Below, one piece after another: positions 46,053 to 55,263 of a DNA stretch of 64,000 nt. Under the pieces are notes generated by a model, which ran no database searches, was not told the origin of the DNA, and saw only the letters and a program-made list of their open reading frames with translations. A program made the position numbers and the translations under genes. The first letter of the stretch is position 1, and each line of letters opens with the position of its first letter. Source of the DNA: Streptomyces sp. Q6 (GTDB lineage Bacteria > Actinomycetota > Actinomycetes > Streptomycetales > Streptomycetaceae); NCBI RefSeq assembly GCF_036967205.1, contig NZ_CP146022.1:1612001-1676000 (forward strand), written 5' to 3'.

Positions 46053-47108
46053 CTACGCGAGTCCGGCGCGCTCGACGGCTTCCACGCCCGCGCGCAGCGA
46101 GGCGAGGCGCTCGTCCAGCGTGAAACCGGCCGGGGACAGCGTCAGGGTGGTGACACCGGCGGCGGCGTAGGCCCGCATCCGGTCGGCGATCCGGTCCACG
46201 GAACCCAGCAGCGTGGTGGAGTCGATGAGCTGGTGCGGGATCGCCGCGGCGGCGCCGTCCTTGTCGCCGGACAGGTACTTGCCCTGGACCTCGGCGGCTT
46301 CCTTCTCGTAGCCCATGCGCTGCGCGAGCTGGTTGTAGAAGTTCTGCTTGGCGCTGCCCATGCCGCCCACGTAGAGCGCGGTGTACGGGCGGAAGCCGTC
46401 GGCGAGCGCGGTCACGTCCTTGTCGTCGCCGACGGCGATCGGCACGGTCGGGCAGACGTCGAAGCCCTCCATGGTCTTGCCGGCCTTCTCGCGTCCCGCG
46501 CGCAGGTGCGAGATCGCCGTCTCCTCCAGGTGCTCGGCGGACGGGAAGATCAGCAGGGCGCCGTCGGCGATCTCGCCGGTCTGCTCCAGGTTCTTGGGGC
46601 CGATCGCGGCGATGTAGAGCGGGATGTGCTCGCGCTGGGGGTGCACGGTCAGCTTGAGCGCCTTGCCGGGGCCGTCGGGCAGCGGCAGGGTCCAGTGCGC
46701 GCCTTCGTAGGAGACCCGCTCGCGGCTCATCGCCTTGCGCACGATGTCGACGTATTCACGGGTGCGGGCCAGCGGCTTGTCGAACTTCACGCCGTACCAG
46801 CCCTCGGAGACCTGCGGCCCGGAGACGCCGAGGCCGAGGCGGAAGCGGCCGCCGGAGAGCGTGTCCAGGGTCGAGGCGGTCATCGCCGTCATCGTGGGCT
46901 GGCGGGCCGGGATCTGCATGATGGCCGAGCCGACGTCGATGCGTTCGGTCTGCGCGGCCACGAAGGAGAGCACGGTGACCGTGTCGGATCCGTAGGCCTC
47001 GGCCGCCCAGCACACCGCGTAGCCGAGCTTGTCGGCCTCCTTCGCGACGGCCAGATTGTCGGTGTCCATACCCAGGCCCCAGTACCCGAGGTTGATGCCG
47101 AGCTTCAT
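46053..47108 (-). CDS. LLM-class F420-dependent oxidoreductase
   Basis: 351 residues, luciferase-like barrel of the Rv3520c type. It starts MKLGINLGYWG (ATG 47106-47108, AGGGG upstream); conserved segments are WAAEAYGSDTVTVLSFVAAQTERI, the bulge GSAIMQIPARQPTMTAM, and GGRFRLGLGVSGPQV that line the F420 site in this group. Substrate unknown. Divergent from the aldo/keto reductase gene. Confidence 0.92.
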   Translation of the reverse strand: MKLGINLGYWGLGMDTDNLAVAKEADKLGYAVCWAAEAYGSDTVTVLSFVAAQTERIDVGSAIMQIPARQPTMTAMTASTLDTLSGGRFRLGLGVSGPQVSEGWYGVKFDKPLARTREYVDIVRKAMSRERVSYEGAHWTLPLPDGPGKALKLTVHPQREHIPLYIAAIGPKNLEQTGEIADGALLIFPSAEHLEETAISHLRAGREKAGKTMEGFDVCPTVPIAVGDDKDVTALADGFRPYTALYVGGMGSAKQNFYNQLAQRMGYEKEAAEVQGKYLSGDKDGAAAAIPHQLIDSTTLLGSVDRIADRMRAYAAAGVTTLTLSPAGFTLDERLASLRAGVEAVERAGLA

Positions 47109-47251
47109 TGACCACATCCCCTTAACGCCGTGCGGATCCGCTGGTTTACCCATCGGTAATGTCTCTCGCCGGGCACCCTAGCGCGACGGGTCCGACGACA
47201 GATATCCACAGGGGCTCCGATCCTGACCTTGGGCCAGTAATCTCAGCGCCC

Positions 47252-48235
47252 ATGGAGCAGAGGCATCTCGGCCGCACCGGCCTGCGCGTGTCCCGGATCG
47301 GGCTCGGCACCCTCACGTGGGGCCGGGACACGGACGAGCACGACGCCGCCGACCTGTTGAAGACGTTCTGGGAGGCGGGCGGCTCGCTCGTCGACACGGC
47401 CGACGTGTACGGGGACGGGGAGTCGGAGTACCTGCTCGGCCGGCTCATCGAGGGGCTCGTGCCCCGCCGCGATCTGGTCATCTCCACGAAGGCGGGCAGC
47501 GTGCCCGACCCCGAGCGGCGCTTCGACGGCTCGCGCGGCCATCTGCTCTCCGCGCTCGACGCGTCGCTGGCCCGGCTCGGCACCGACTACGTCGACCTGT
47601 GGCAGGTCCACGCGTACGACACGCAGACCCCCCTCGACGAGACGTTGCAGGCCCTCGACATCGCTGTCAGCAGCGGGCGGGCGCGGTACGCCGGTGTCTC
47701 GAACTTCTGCGGGTGGCAGCTGGCGAAGGCGGGCACCTGGCAGCTCGCGGCGCCGGGCGTGCGCACGCGTCTGGCCAGTACGCAGATGGAGTACTCGCTG
47801 TTGCAGCGCGGCGTGGAGCGCGAGGTGCTGCCCGCGGCGCTCGACCTGGGGATCGGGCTGCTGCCGTCGTCGCCGCTGGGCCGCGGCGTGCTCACCGGCA
47901 AGTACCGCGGCGGCACGCCCGCGGACTCGCGGGGCGGCTCCGACCACATGGCGCCGTTCGTCGCGCCGTACCTGGACGAGGCGGCCGGGCACATCGTGGA
48001 CGCCGTCTCCATAGCGGCGGACGGGCTCGCGGTGACTCCGTTGCAGGTCGCGCTCGCCTGGGTGCGGGACCGGCCGGGGGTGGCCGCACCGATCGTCGGC
48101 GCGCGCAACGCGCAGCAGCTCGCGGCGGCGTTGTCAGTGGAGGCCCTTAGTCTTCCTGACGAGATCTGCCAGGCGCTCGACGATGTGTCGGCGCCCGTGC
48201 ACCGCTATCCCGATCAGGACTGGAGCACGTTGTGA
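47252..48235 (+). CDS. Aldo/keto reductase
   Basis: 327 residues, NADPH-dependent TIM barrel. Catalytic tetrad Asp48, Tyr53, Lys80, His120 (VDTADVYG, ISTKAG, WQVHAYD) and the cofactor-binding region APIVGARNAQQL near the C-terminus. The ATG at 47252 begins MEQRHLGRTGLRVSRIG, the usual family start. Its stop overlaps the GTG of the next gene by 4 bases, so they are translationally coupled. Confidence 0.94.
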   Translation: MEQRHLGRTGLRVSRIGLGTLTWGRDTDEHDAADLLKTFWEAGGSLVDTADVYGDGESEYLLGRLIEGLVPRRDLVISTKAGSVPDPERRFDGSRGHLLSALDASLARLGTDYVDLWQVHAYDTQTPLDETLQALDIAVSSGRARYAGVSNFCGWQLAKAGTWQLAAPGVRTRLASTQMEYSLLQRGVEREVLPAALDLGIGLLPSSPLGRGVLTGKYRGGTPADSRGGSDHMAPFVAPYLDEAAGHIVDAVSIAADGLAVTPLQVALAWVRDRPGVAAPIVGARNAQQLAAALSVEALSLPDEICQALDDVSAPVHRYPDQDWSTL

Positions 48236-50440
48236 GTACGGAGTCCGCTGCCGCGGAGAACGAGTCCGGGGCCGGCCCCGACGCCGGGCCGGACGAGACG
48301 CCCGCCACCCCGAAGGCGGACGCCTCCGGCGAGGCCGGAGCGGCTGCCCACGACGACACGGCCGCGCCGGGCGACGAGGCTGACGAGGCCGGGGAGAGCG
48401 CCGACGGTGCCGGTGCGGCGGCGGAAGCCGCTCCCCAGCCGTCGGAGGCCGAGGCCGAGCTGGCCGCGCAGCGGAGCTCCGGGAGCGGATCGCACAGCGC
48501 AAGGCCGCCAAGGAAGGGCCGATCGAGGCCGGCGCGAAGCTGAGCGGCACGGCCGCCGACCTGCTGGCCGCCGTGCGGGCCGTGGAGAGCGGCGAGAAGC
48601 CGGTCGCCACCGTGTTCGCGGAGCCGGCGCCCGAGCCGCGCCGGGTCGTCACGGCCGAGCCGGTGCGCAGGCCGCAGCCGGTGCCCGCCGTCGACGCGGG
48701 GCCCGACGGCGAGGCCGTGGCCGCGGTGCGGGCCGTGCTCGGCGAGGGCGGGGCGCCGGACGCGCTGGCCGCCCCGGCCGCCGCGACGCTGGGCGAGGAG
48801 CGGACGAGCAACTGCGGGCGGACCCCTGGCAGTTGCTGCGGGTCGGCGGTGTGCGGCCGGAGCAGGCCGACGGGTTCGCGCGGGCGCTGCTCGGCGCCGA
48901 CTGCGCCCCGGACGACGAGCGCAGGGGCCGCGCCGTCACCGTATGGCTGCTCGAACAGGCCGCCGTCGCCGGGCACACGGCCCTCGACCTGGCGGTGCTG
49001 ACCGAGGCGCTCGGCAAGCGCGGGGTGAGCGAGCCGGACGAGGCCGTGCAGAGCGCCGTCGCGGAGGGCGACGCGCTGATCTTCCAGGACGCGCTCGACG
49101 ACACCCCCGCTCCGGAGCCCGCGGAGGGTGAGGAGGAGGTCGAGCGGCCCGTCCGGATCCTGGTCGGCCTGGAGCGGTACGCGCTCGCCGAGGAGAGCCT
49201 CGCGGACGGCATCGCCCGAGTGATCAACTCGGGGCCCAAGGACGGCGGCCCGCTCGGCGAGGGCTGGGAGGACGCCGCCGGCGCCGCGGGCGGCAGCACG
49301 GCCGAGCTGATCCGGGCGATCGGCGGGCACCGCCTCGTGCTGCACACCGGCGGCGAAGCGGCCCGTGCGGAGCCGATCGGCGCGGCGGCGGCCGCGGCCC
49401 GGCTCGGTCTGCGGGTCTGCGTCGCGGCGCACAGCGCGGACGGGCGGCGGCGTGCCGCGGAGCTGCTCGGGCCCGACGCGCCGGAGAGCGCCACGGCCAC
49501 CGTCGCGGGGCTGCTGGCCGGGGCGGAGGGGCCCGCGCGGGACGGGGAGGGTGCGTTCGCCCTGGATCTGCTGGTCGTCCTGGACGCGCCGCAGCTGGAC
49601 GTGGAGGGCGCCGCGATGCTCGTCGAGCTGCTCGCGGACGGCTGCGGGCTGGTGCTCAGCGGTGACCCGGGCACCCTGTGGTCGGCGGGGCCCGGCCGGG
49701 TGTTCGCGGACCTCCTGGCCGCCGCGATCTGCCCGCGCGTCGCCTCGCGCACCCCGGACCCCGGACCGATCGGGGAGCTCGTCTCCGGGATCGGTATCGG
49801 CGAGCTCAACCAGGTGGAGGCGCCCGGCAAGGAGGTCGTGATCGTGCCGGTGCGGGACGCCGCCGAGGCGATCCACCGCACCGTGCAGCTCGTCGCGGAC
49901 TCGGTGCCGCGGGCGATCGGCGTGCCGGCCGACCGGACGCAGGTGATCACTCCGGGGCACGGCGGCGCGGCGGGCACCCGTGCGTTGAACGCGGCGCTCA
50001 AGGAGCGGCTGAACCCGGGTCCGGGGCGGTTCGCGGGCTTCGACCCGGGAGACCTCGTGGTGTATGTCCCGGCGCCCGGCCGGATCCGTCCGGGGCGGGT
50101 CGTCGGCGCCGACCCGCAGGGGCTGCGCCTGGAGTGCGACGGCGAGCCCGTCCTCGTACCGAAGGACCAGGTCGAGCGGGCGGTGCGGCACGGGTGGGCG
50201 GTGACCGGGCACCAGGCCGTGGGGCTGCGGTGGCCGGCCGCCGTGGTCGTGCTGCCGGGGGACGCCACGCAGGCGCTCAGCCGGCCCTGGGTGTACACCG
50301 CGTTCGGGCGCGGAGAGCGGCATCTGTCGGTCGTGCACGGGGCGGACGCGGCGCTGGCGCGGGCCATCGCGGAGGTGGCCGCGAAGCCGCGTACGACCCG
50401 GTTGCCGGTCCTGGTCCGCGCCCAGGTACCCGCGGCCTAG
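48232..50440 (+). pseudogene. RecD2-like pseudo-helicase, reading frame broken by two apparent one-base deletions
   Basis: Frame 1 starts at GTG 48232 (MSTESAAAENESG, acidic) and runs to about 48474; frame 2 (RIAQRKAAKEGPIEAG to AAATLGE) to about 48797; frame 3 to the stop at 50440. Restoring one G at CAGCGG|AGC and at GGCGAGG|AGCGG gives one 736-residue protein. After the disordered N-terminus comes a helix-hairpin-helix-like part (RADPWQLLRVGGVRPEQADGF), then helicase-like domains where Walker A is HTGGEAARAEP (no GKT) and Walker B is DLLVVLDAPQLD (no DE), but LSGDPGTLWSAGPG, HQAVGLRWPAAVV and VYTAFGRGERHLSV match RecD/UvrD. So even the repaired protein should not hydrolyse ATP. Confidence 0.75.
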
Positions 50441-50448
50441 CCGGCGGT

Positions 50449-50490
50449 GGGCGACCTCCCGTACCGGTCCGCCGGTCCAGGAGGTCGCCC
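50449..50490. terminator. Bidirectional terminator
   Basis: GGGCGACCTCC (50449-50459) and GGAGGTCGCCC (50480-50490) with inner ACCGG/CCGGT, between convergent genes. Confidence 0.75.
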
Positions 50491-50502
50491 TCGCACGCGT
50501 GG

Positions 50503-51204
50503 CTAGCGGTCCGCTTCCTCCAGCGTCTCCACGTCCGTGGCGTCGGCGACGTCCGTGACGTCTTCGAGGCCCACCTCGTCCAGGTCGTCCGTGACATCGT
50601 CCAGGTCGTCGTCGAAGACCGCGCTGACGTCGAAGCGGCAGACGACCCGCTGCGGGTCCGCCTGGTCGAAGGGGGACTCCAGCCACTCCCCCGGCTCCGG
50701 CGGATCGTCGGACGCCGTCACCCAGAGTGTGGAGTCGCCCTCCTCCAGGCCGAACTCCTTGTGCCGCGAGGCGATCTCGTCCGGCTCGAACTCGCCGAAA
50801 AGCACCCCCAGGGCGGTGTGCACACTGCTGCCCGCTCCGGTCTCGGCGTCGGCGTCCAGGTCGGCGACCCGGCCCGCCTGGGCCAGCAGTCGCTGCGGTT
50901 CCACCACGGCGTAGTCGCGTCGGATCAGCACGCTCAGCGCGTTCGGCTCCTCCGGCCCGGTGTACGGGGGCAGCGCGTCCTCGCCGCCGGGGATCTCGAA
51001 GGGGGTGACCTCGTCGTAGCGGTCGTAGAGGAGCTCGTCGTACTCCTCGGCCGCGGCGGCCAGTTCGTTGAACGCTTCGTAGACGGCCGGGTCGTCCTCT
51101 CCCGACCTGCGCTCGACAGCCGCCAGGTGGCGGTCGAGCGCAGCCTTGACCGCCTCGGCGGCGGCGCGTACCTCGGCAGCGGTGGGCTGCGCAGCATCAG
51201 ACAT
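50503..51204 (-). CDS. Conserved acidic protein of unknown function
   Basis: 233 residues from ATG at 51202-51204 (MSDAAQPTAAEVRAA). It is strongly acidic, with an Asp-rich C-terminus (FDDDLDDVTDDLDEV). The middle part PPYTGPEEPNALSVLIRRDYAVV and ALGVLFGEFEPDEIASR look folded. No ribosome site precedes the ATG and a TACGGAT lies about 10 bases upstream, which would fit a leaderless transcript. Divergent from the DUF5703 gene with a 47-base gap. Confidence 0.75.
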   Translation of the reverse strand: MSDAAQPTAAEVRAAAEAVKAALDRHLAAVERRSGEDDPAVYEAFNELAAAAEEYDELLYDRYDEVTPFEIPGGEDALPPYTGPEEPNALSVLIRRDYAVVEPQRLLAQAGRVADLDADAETGAGSSVHTALGVLFGEFEPDEIASRHKEFGLEEGDSTLWVTASDDPPEPGEWLESPFDQADPQRVVCRFDVSAVFDDDLDDVTDDLDEVGLEDVTDVADATDVETLEEADR

Positions 51205-51251
51205 AGTGCAGACGCTATCCGTACCGGGCCACTGCCCGCACAATAGATGCG

Positions 51252-51440
51252 ATGCCGGAATACGAATTTGTCGACGTGTACGTGCCGCGCGGGGTCTCCC
51301 GCAAGGAAGCGACGCGTCTGCTGACAGACCATGCAGAGTACGGACACTGGGAGTTGGACCGATTGAGCCTGCGCCGCGACGGCAGTCGCCGCGTACGCCT
51401 TCGCCGACGGATCATCCGCCAGCTACGGGCCACATGGTGA
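51252..51440 (+). CDS. DUF5703-family small protein
   Basis: 62 residues, MPEYEFVDVYVPRGVSRKEA..., with a highly basic second half (RLSLRRDGSRRVRLRRRIIRQ). Small conserved Streptomyces protein of unknown function; the basic tail suggests nucleic acid contact, which is inference only. Confidence 0.8.
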   Translation: MPEYEFVDVYVPRGVSRKEATRLLTDHAEYGHWELDRLSLRRDGSRRVRLRRRIIRQLRATW

Positions 51441-51467
51441 CCTGAACCTGACGGGTCGGCGACCGAA

Positions 51468-51505
51468 AACGGAGCGGGCCCCGCCGATGCGGGGCCCGCT
51501 CCGTT
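51468..51505. terminator. Bidirectional terminator
   Basis: AACGGAGCGGGCCCCGC (51468-51484) and its perfect complement at 51489-51505, loop CGAT, between the DUF5703 gene and chpC. Confidence 0.85.
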
Positions 51506-51533
51506 CGTACCGCCGACGCGGTTCAGGCTGCCG

Positions 51534-52283
51534 TCACACCGCGGCCTTCGCGCGGCGGTAGAGCACCGCGCCCGCGAGCAGCGCGCCCGCGCCCACCGGG
51601 ATGACCGCGCCGATCGGCAGCGAGCTGCCGGTCATCGCGAGCTGGGACTCGCCCTTGGGCTGGGTGACGGCCTGCGTCCCCGGCTGGTTGGGGGTGTCCG
51701 TGCCCGGCGCGCCCGGGGTGCCCGGCACGGTGCGGTCCGGCGACGTCGGGTGGCCCGGCGTCCCGGGGTGGCCGGGGGTGCCCGGGTTGCCCGGGTGCTC
51801 CGGTCCCGTCGGGGGCTGCTCGTGGTCACCGGGGGGCGTGTCGGTGTTCGCGCAGTCGTCGCCGTAGCCCGCGTTGCCGGCGCCGCCGACGCTGACCGAG
51901 TTCCCGCACGCGTTGACCGGGACGTCGACCGGTACCTCCACGTGGTTGCCCGAGCCGACGCCCGGCGAGTCACTGGTGTGTCCGCCGGCCTGCGAGCCGC
52001 CGCCGGACGGGTGCTGCGACCCGCTGCCGCCGTCGTCGTCCGACGTGTTGGCGCAGCTGTTGCCCACCGCCGGGTTGAGCAGCCCGATGACGTTGACGGT
52101 GTTCCCGCACAGGTTGATCGGGACGTCCACCGGGACCTGGACCGCGTTGCCGGACGCGACGCCCGGCGAGTTCGACGCGCTGCCGTTCGCACCGGAGTCG
52201 GCGTGCGCGTAGCCGCCGGTGACGGCGAGCACGCCGGACGCGGCGGCCGCGGTGATCAGGCCCTTGCGCATGACCTGTCGCAT
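51534..52283 (-). CDS. chpC: Long chaplin ChpC, cell-wall anchored by sortase
   Basis: 249 residues. A signal peptide (to about AHA/DS) is followed by two chaplin domains (about 38-78 and 105-145), each with a Cys pair (C59/C77, C126/C144) and the SPGV-xSGN start; then a Pro/Gly/Thr wall-spanning linker and a sortase signal LAMTG (215-219), hydrophobic segment and RRAK tail. Chaplins are amyloid-forming surfactants that let aerial hyphae leave water; long ones anchor the short ones. ATG at 52281-52283 follows AGGGAAAGC. Neighbour order with chpH is that of SCO1674-SCO1675. Confidence 0.94.
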   Translation of the reverse strand: MRQVMRKGLITAAAASGVLAVTGGYAHADSGANGSASNSPGVASGNAVQVPVDVPINLCGNTVNVIGLLNPAVGNSCANTSDDDGGSGSQHPSGGGSQAGGHTSDSPGVGSGNHVEVPVDVPVNACGNSVSVGGAGNAGYGDDCANTDTPPGDHEQPPTGPEHPGNPGTPGHPGTPGHPTSPDRTVPGTPGAPGTDTPNQPGTQAVTQPKGESQLAMTGSSLPIGAVIPVGAGALLAGAVLYRRAKAAV

Positions 52284-52411
52284 AGCTTTCCCTGCCTTAG
52301 AACGTTGCCTAAGCACCATCTGGAAAGGCGAAGGAGCGGTGTGCCCCCGCGCCGAATGCCCAAGCGGCCCCGGAGCGCATGGCGCGCACTCCGAGGCCGA
52401 TGGGCTCAGCC

Positions 52412-52426
52412 CCTCACGGGGTGAGG
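52412..52426 (-). terminator. Small hairpin after chpH
   Basis: CCTCAC (52412-52417) and GTGAGG (52421-52426), with alternative CCCC/GGGG pairing, 10 bases past the chpH stop. Confidence 0.4.
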
Positions 52427-52436
52427 CACAACAACG

Positions 52437-52670
52437 TCAGCTGTTGGCGCAGGTGTTGCCGAAGGTGGGGTTCAGCAGCCCGATCACGGAGACCGTGTTG
52501 CCGCAGACGTTCACCGGCACGTGCACGGGCACCTGGACGACGTTGCCCGAGAGCACGCCGGGAGACTTCACGGCGGCACCCTGGGCACCAGCGTCGGCGA
52601 CGGCCATACCCGCACCAGCGAGAACCAGGCCACCAGTGGCAGCCGCAGCAGCGACGACCTTCTTGATCAT
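52437..52670 (-). CDS. chpH: Short chaplin ChpH
   Basis: 77 residues: signal peptide ending MAVADA, then one chaplin domain with Cys56 and Cys74 (VNVCGNTVSVIGLLNPTFGNTC). Secreted, assembles into the amyloid rodlet layer on aerial hyphae. ATG at 52668-52670 follows AAGGAGGAATA. ChpH is one of the two or three chaplins sufficient for aerial growth in S. coelicolor. No TTA codon is present. Confidence 0.96.
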   Translation of the reverse strand: MIKKVVAAAAATGGLVLAGAGMAVADAGAQGAAVKSPGVLSGNVVQVPVHVPVNVCGNTVSVIGLLNPTFGNTCANS

Positions 52671-52821
52671 TATTCCTCCTTGTTGGCAATGCAGTCCCAG
52701 CCGCGGACTGCACTCCCTGTAACGAAGAGGAACGTATGGGGCTACGAGCGTATGGTCTCTTTCACTCTTTTCAGTCAAGTGCGCACGCACGGGCGATTGT
52801 CGGGATCACGCTGGGTTGACG

Positions 52822-54147
52822 TCAGGACGCGTCGATGAACCGGTCGAGGACCCGCACGCCGAACTTGAGTCCGTCCACCGGCACCCGCTCGTCGACCCCG
52901 TGGAACATGCCCGCGAAGTCCAGCTCGGGCGGCAGCTGGAGCGGCGCGAAGCCGAAGTTGCGGATGCCGAGCTCCACGAAGGACTTGGCGTCGGTGCCGC
53001 CGGAGAGCATGTAGGGGATGGCCTTGGCGATGGGGTCCTCGGCGACGAGCGCCGTCTGCATGGCCTCGACGATCGCGCCGTCGAAGTCCGTCTCGACCGC
53101 CTTGTCGCTGTGCACGTCCTCGCGCCGCACCTTGGGGCCGAGGATGCGGTCGAGGTCGGCGAGGAACTCCTCCTCGTGGCCGGGCAGGTAGCGGCCGTCG
53201 ACGTGGGCGGTGGCCTCGCCGGGAATGACGTTGACCTTGTAACCGGCACCCAGCTGGGTGGGGTTGGCGGTGTTGCTGAGGGTGGCGCCGATGAGCTTGG
53301 CGATGCCGCCGAGCTTCGCGATCGTCTCCTCCATGTCCTCCGGGTCGAGCTCGGTGCCGAGCGCGTCGCCGAGTTCGTCGAGGAAGTGGCGGAGCGTCTT
53401 GGTGACGCGGACCGGGAACTTGTGGCGGCCGAGCCGGGCGACGGCCTCCGACAGTTCGGTGATCGCGTTGTCCCGGTGGATCATCGAACCGTGCCCGGCG
53501 GTGCCGGCCACGGTGAGCTTCATCCAGTGCATGCCCTTCTCGGCGGTCTGGATGAGGTAGAGCCTGCGCTGCTCGTTCACGGTGAACGAGAACCCGCCGA
53601 CCTCGCTGATCGACTCGCTCACGCCCTCGAAGAGTTCCGGGTGGTGGTCGACGAGGTGGTGCGCGCCGAACACGCCGCCCGCCTCCTCGTCGGCGAGGAA
53701 CGCGAGGACGATGTCGCGCGGGGGCTTGCGGCCGGTGCGCAGCCGGTCGCGGACGACCGCGAGGGTCATCGCGTCCATGTCCTTCATGTCGACCGCGCCG
53801 CGGCCCCACACGCAACCGTCGGCGACCTCGCCCGAGAAGGGGTGGTGGGTCCAGTCCGCCGCGTTGGCGGGGACGACGTCGGTGTGGCCGTGGATGAGGA
53901 GCGCGGGCCGCGACGGGTCCTCGCCCTCGATCCGGGCGACCGTGGAGGCGCGGCCGGGATGGGACTCGAAGATCTTCGGTTCGAGGCCCACCTCGGCGAG
54001 CTTCTCCGCGACGTACTCGGCGGCCTTGCGCTCGCCGGGACCCGAGTGATCGCCGTAGTTGCTGGTGTCGATCCGGATCAGGTCGCGGCAGAGGTCGACG
54101 ACCTCGTCCTGACCGGAGACGGCCCTGCCCGTGCTCGGCTCGCTCAC
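52822..54147 (-). CDS. M20/M25/M40-family zinc peptidase
   Basis: 441 residues, cytoplasmic. Metal and catalytic residues: His-x-Asp in LLIHGHTDVVPAN, Asp in GRGAVDMKD, Glu-Glu in LADEEAGG, and a later His in the FHGVDERVP segment. A dimerisation lid is inserted (TAGHGSMIHRDNAITEL). It probably acts on small peptides or N-acyl amino acids. Start GTG at 54145-54147 with AGAGGAAC upstream. Confidence 0.93.
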   Translation of the reverse strand: MSEPSTGRAVSGQDEVVDLCRDLIRIDTSNYGDHSGPGERKAAEYVAEKLAEVGLEPKIFESHPGRASTVARIEGEDPSRPALLIHGHTDVVPANAADWTHHPFSGEVADGCVWGRGAVDMKDMDAMTLAVVRDRLRTGRKPPRDIVLAFLADEEAGGVFGAHHLVDHHPELFEGVSESISEVGGFSFTVNEQRRLYLIQTAEKGMHWMKLTVAGTAGHGSMIHRDNAITELSEAVARLGRHKFPVRVTKTLRHFLDELGDALGTELDPEDMEETIAKLGGIAKLIGATLSNTANPTQLGAGYKVNVIPGEATAHVDGRYLPGHEEEFLADLDRILGPKVRREDVHSDKAVETDFDGAIVEAMQTALVAEDPIAKAIPYMLSGGTDAKSFVELGIRNFGFAPLQLPPELDFAGMFHGVDERVPVDGLKFGVRVLDRFIDAS

Positions 54148-54355
54148 GCTTGTTCCTCTCTCCGTGGGGGGTGCCCCTGTGGATGTCTCCCATCCTCTCT
54201 CTCCGGCCGCCCGCACCCAAGGCCGGGCGCCTGTCGTCACGTGCCGTTCACAGCGCCGACCTGCGGAAAGGGGGTGTGATCGAGGCACTCGGAAACCCTG
54301 GTAATGTTCTCTGTGTCGCCGCGGGGAACACCCCGCAGAAAGCGGCAGACACCTT

Positions 54356-54440
54356 GTCCGGGTGGCGGAATGGCAGACGCGCTAGCTTGAGGTGCTAGTG
54401 CCCTTTATCGGGCGTGGGGGTTCAAGTCCCCCCTCGGACA
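54356..54440 (+). tRNA. tRNA-Leu (anticodon GAG)
   Basis: 85 bases. Acceptor GTCCGGG/CTCGGAC, D loop GGCGGAATGGCAGAC, anticodon stem CTAGC/GCTAG with loop TTGAGGT (GAG, reads CUC), long variable arm TGCCCTTTATCGGGCG typical of class II tRNAs, and T arm GGGGGTTCAAGTCCCCC. CCA is not encoded. It is not the UAA-reading bldA tRNA. Confidence 0.95.
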
Positions 54441-54450
54441 CAGAGACCGG

Positions 54451-54480
54451 AGGCCGGTCGGGAGAGATCCCGACCGGCCT
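54451..54480. terminator. Terminator after tRNA-Leu
   Basis: AGGCCGGTCGGG (54451-54462) and CCCGACCGGCCT (54469-54480), 12-bp stem with a 6-base loop, between the tRNA and the convergent gene at 54507. Confidence 0.8.
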
Positions 54481-54506
54481 TCGGCGTTGTGCGTTCCCGA
54501 CGGTGT

Positions 54507-55007
54507 TCAGTCGTCGCTCGGGGCGGGTGAGGGCAGGGAGCCCGAGCAGCTCGCCCGGCCGAAGGAGCCGGCCGCGGTCGCGCTCTGGACGTGGCGGCCG
54601 CGGATCGCGAGCGCGCAGGTGGCGGTGGTGCCGTCCTCGCCGAGGACCACGGAGACCACCGGCGCGCGCCCGAGCGGCACCCGGACCGTGGTGCGCCACG
54701 GCAGCCGGGCGCCGGAGACCGAGACGGCGGTGCCGCGCTCACTGGCGCCCTGGTAGCTGATGTCGGCCCGACCCTCGCCCTTCACCTCGTACGTCACCGA
54801 CGCCGTCGGCACGTGGCGGCGCCGCTCCTCGTCGTCGCCGCCGAGGACGCCGTAGAGGACGAGCCCGCCGCACAGGGCCAGGGCCACCGCCGCGGCCAGG
54901 ATGCCGACGCGGTCGGCGCGCGGTCCGCGCCGGTCGGTGTCGTCCGCGGACGGGTCCACCGGTTGCCGGGCCTGCTCCTCGGCCGGTGATTCGGTTCTGC
55001 TGGTCAT
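54507..55007 (-). CDS. Membrane-anchored small protein, MmpS-like
   Basis: 166 residues: polar N-terminus, a single hydrophobic helix (VGILAAAVALALCGGLVLYGVLGG), and an extracellular domain with VTYEVKGEGRADISYQGASERGTA and CALAIRGRHVQSATA. The beta-strand pattern after the anchor is like MmpS-type proteins of actinobacteria, which assist export in mycobacteria; no MmpL partner is adjacent. ATG at 55005-55007 follows GGGAGGGAC. Confidence 0.72.
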   Translation of the reverse strand: MTSRTESPAEEQARQPVDPSADDTDRRGPRADRVGILAAAVALALCGGLVLYGVLGGDDEERRRHVPTASVTYEVKGEGRADISYQGASERGTAVSVSGARLPWRTTVRVPLGRAPVVSVVLGEDGTTATCALAIRGRHVQSATAAGSFGRASCSGSLPSPAPSDD

Positions 55008-55158
55008 GCCGTCCCTCCCCCTGGGCCCGGCCCGGCGCCGGTGCGACGCCCAGATACAAGGGCGGACCGTGACGCCGTGTCAAGTGTGGTCACAAGTACG
55101 GCATTCGGGATTCGGAACGGTCAACTCCCCCCGCTTTCAAGACATTTGAAGTCAGTGC

Positions 55159-55207
55159 GGCGATATCGCCGATCGATTGACATGTGCATACCGCATCGAG
55201 GTAGAAC
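55159..55207 (+). promoter_or_regulatory. Promoter and palindrome upstream of the RHS gene
   Basis: TTGACA (55177-55182) and TAGAAC (55202-55207) with 19 bases between them resemble a vegetative promoter. A perfect 12-base palindrome GGCGATATCGCC (55159-55170) ends 6 bases before the -35 and may be an operator. Confidence 0.5.
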
Positions 55208-55263
55208 GTGCCGCCGACTGCCGACCGGCGGCCGGTGCGTGGTTCCGTTGTGAAGGGAAACCG

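Noticed and set aside
54356-54440. The tRNA as a bldA copy
   Set aside because: The anticodon loop reads TTGAGGT, so the anticodon is GAG, not TAA.
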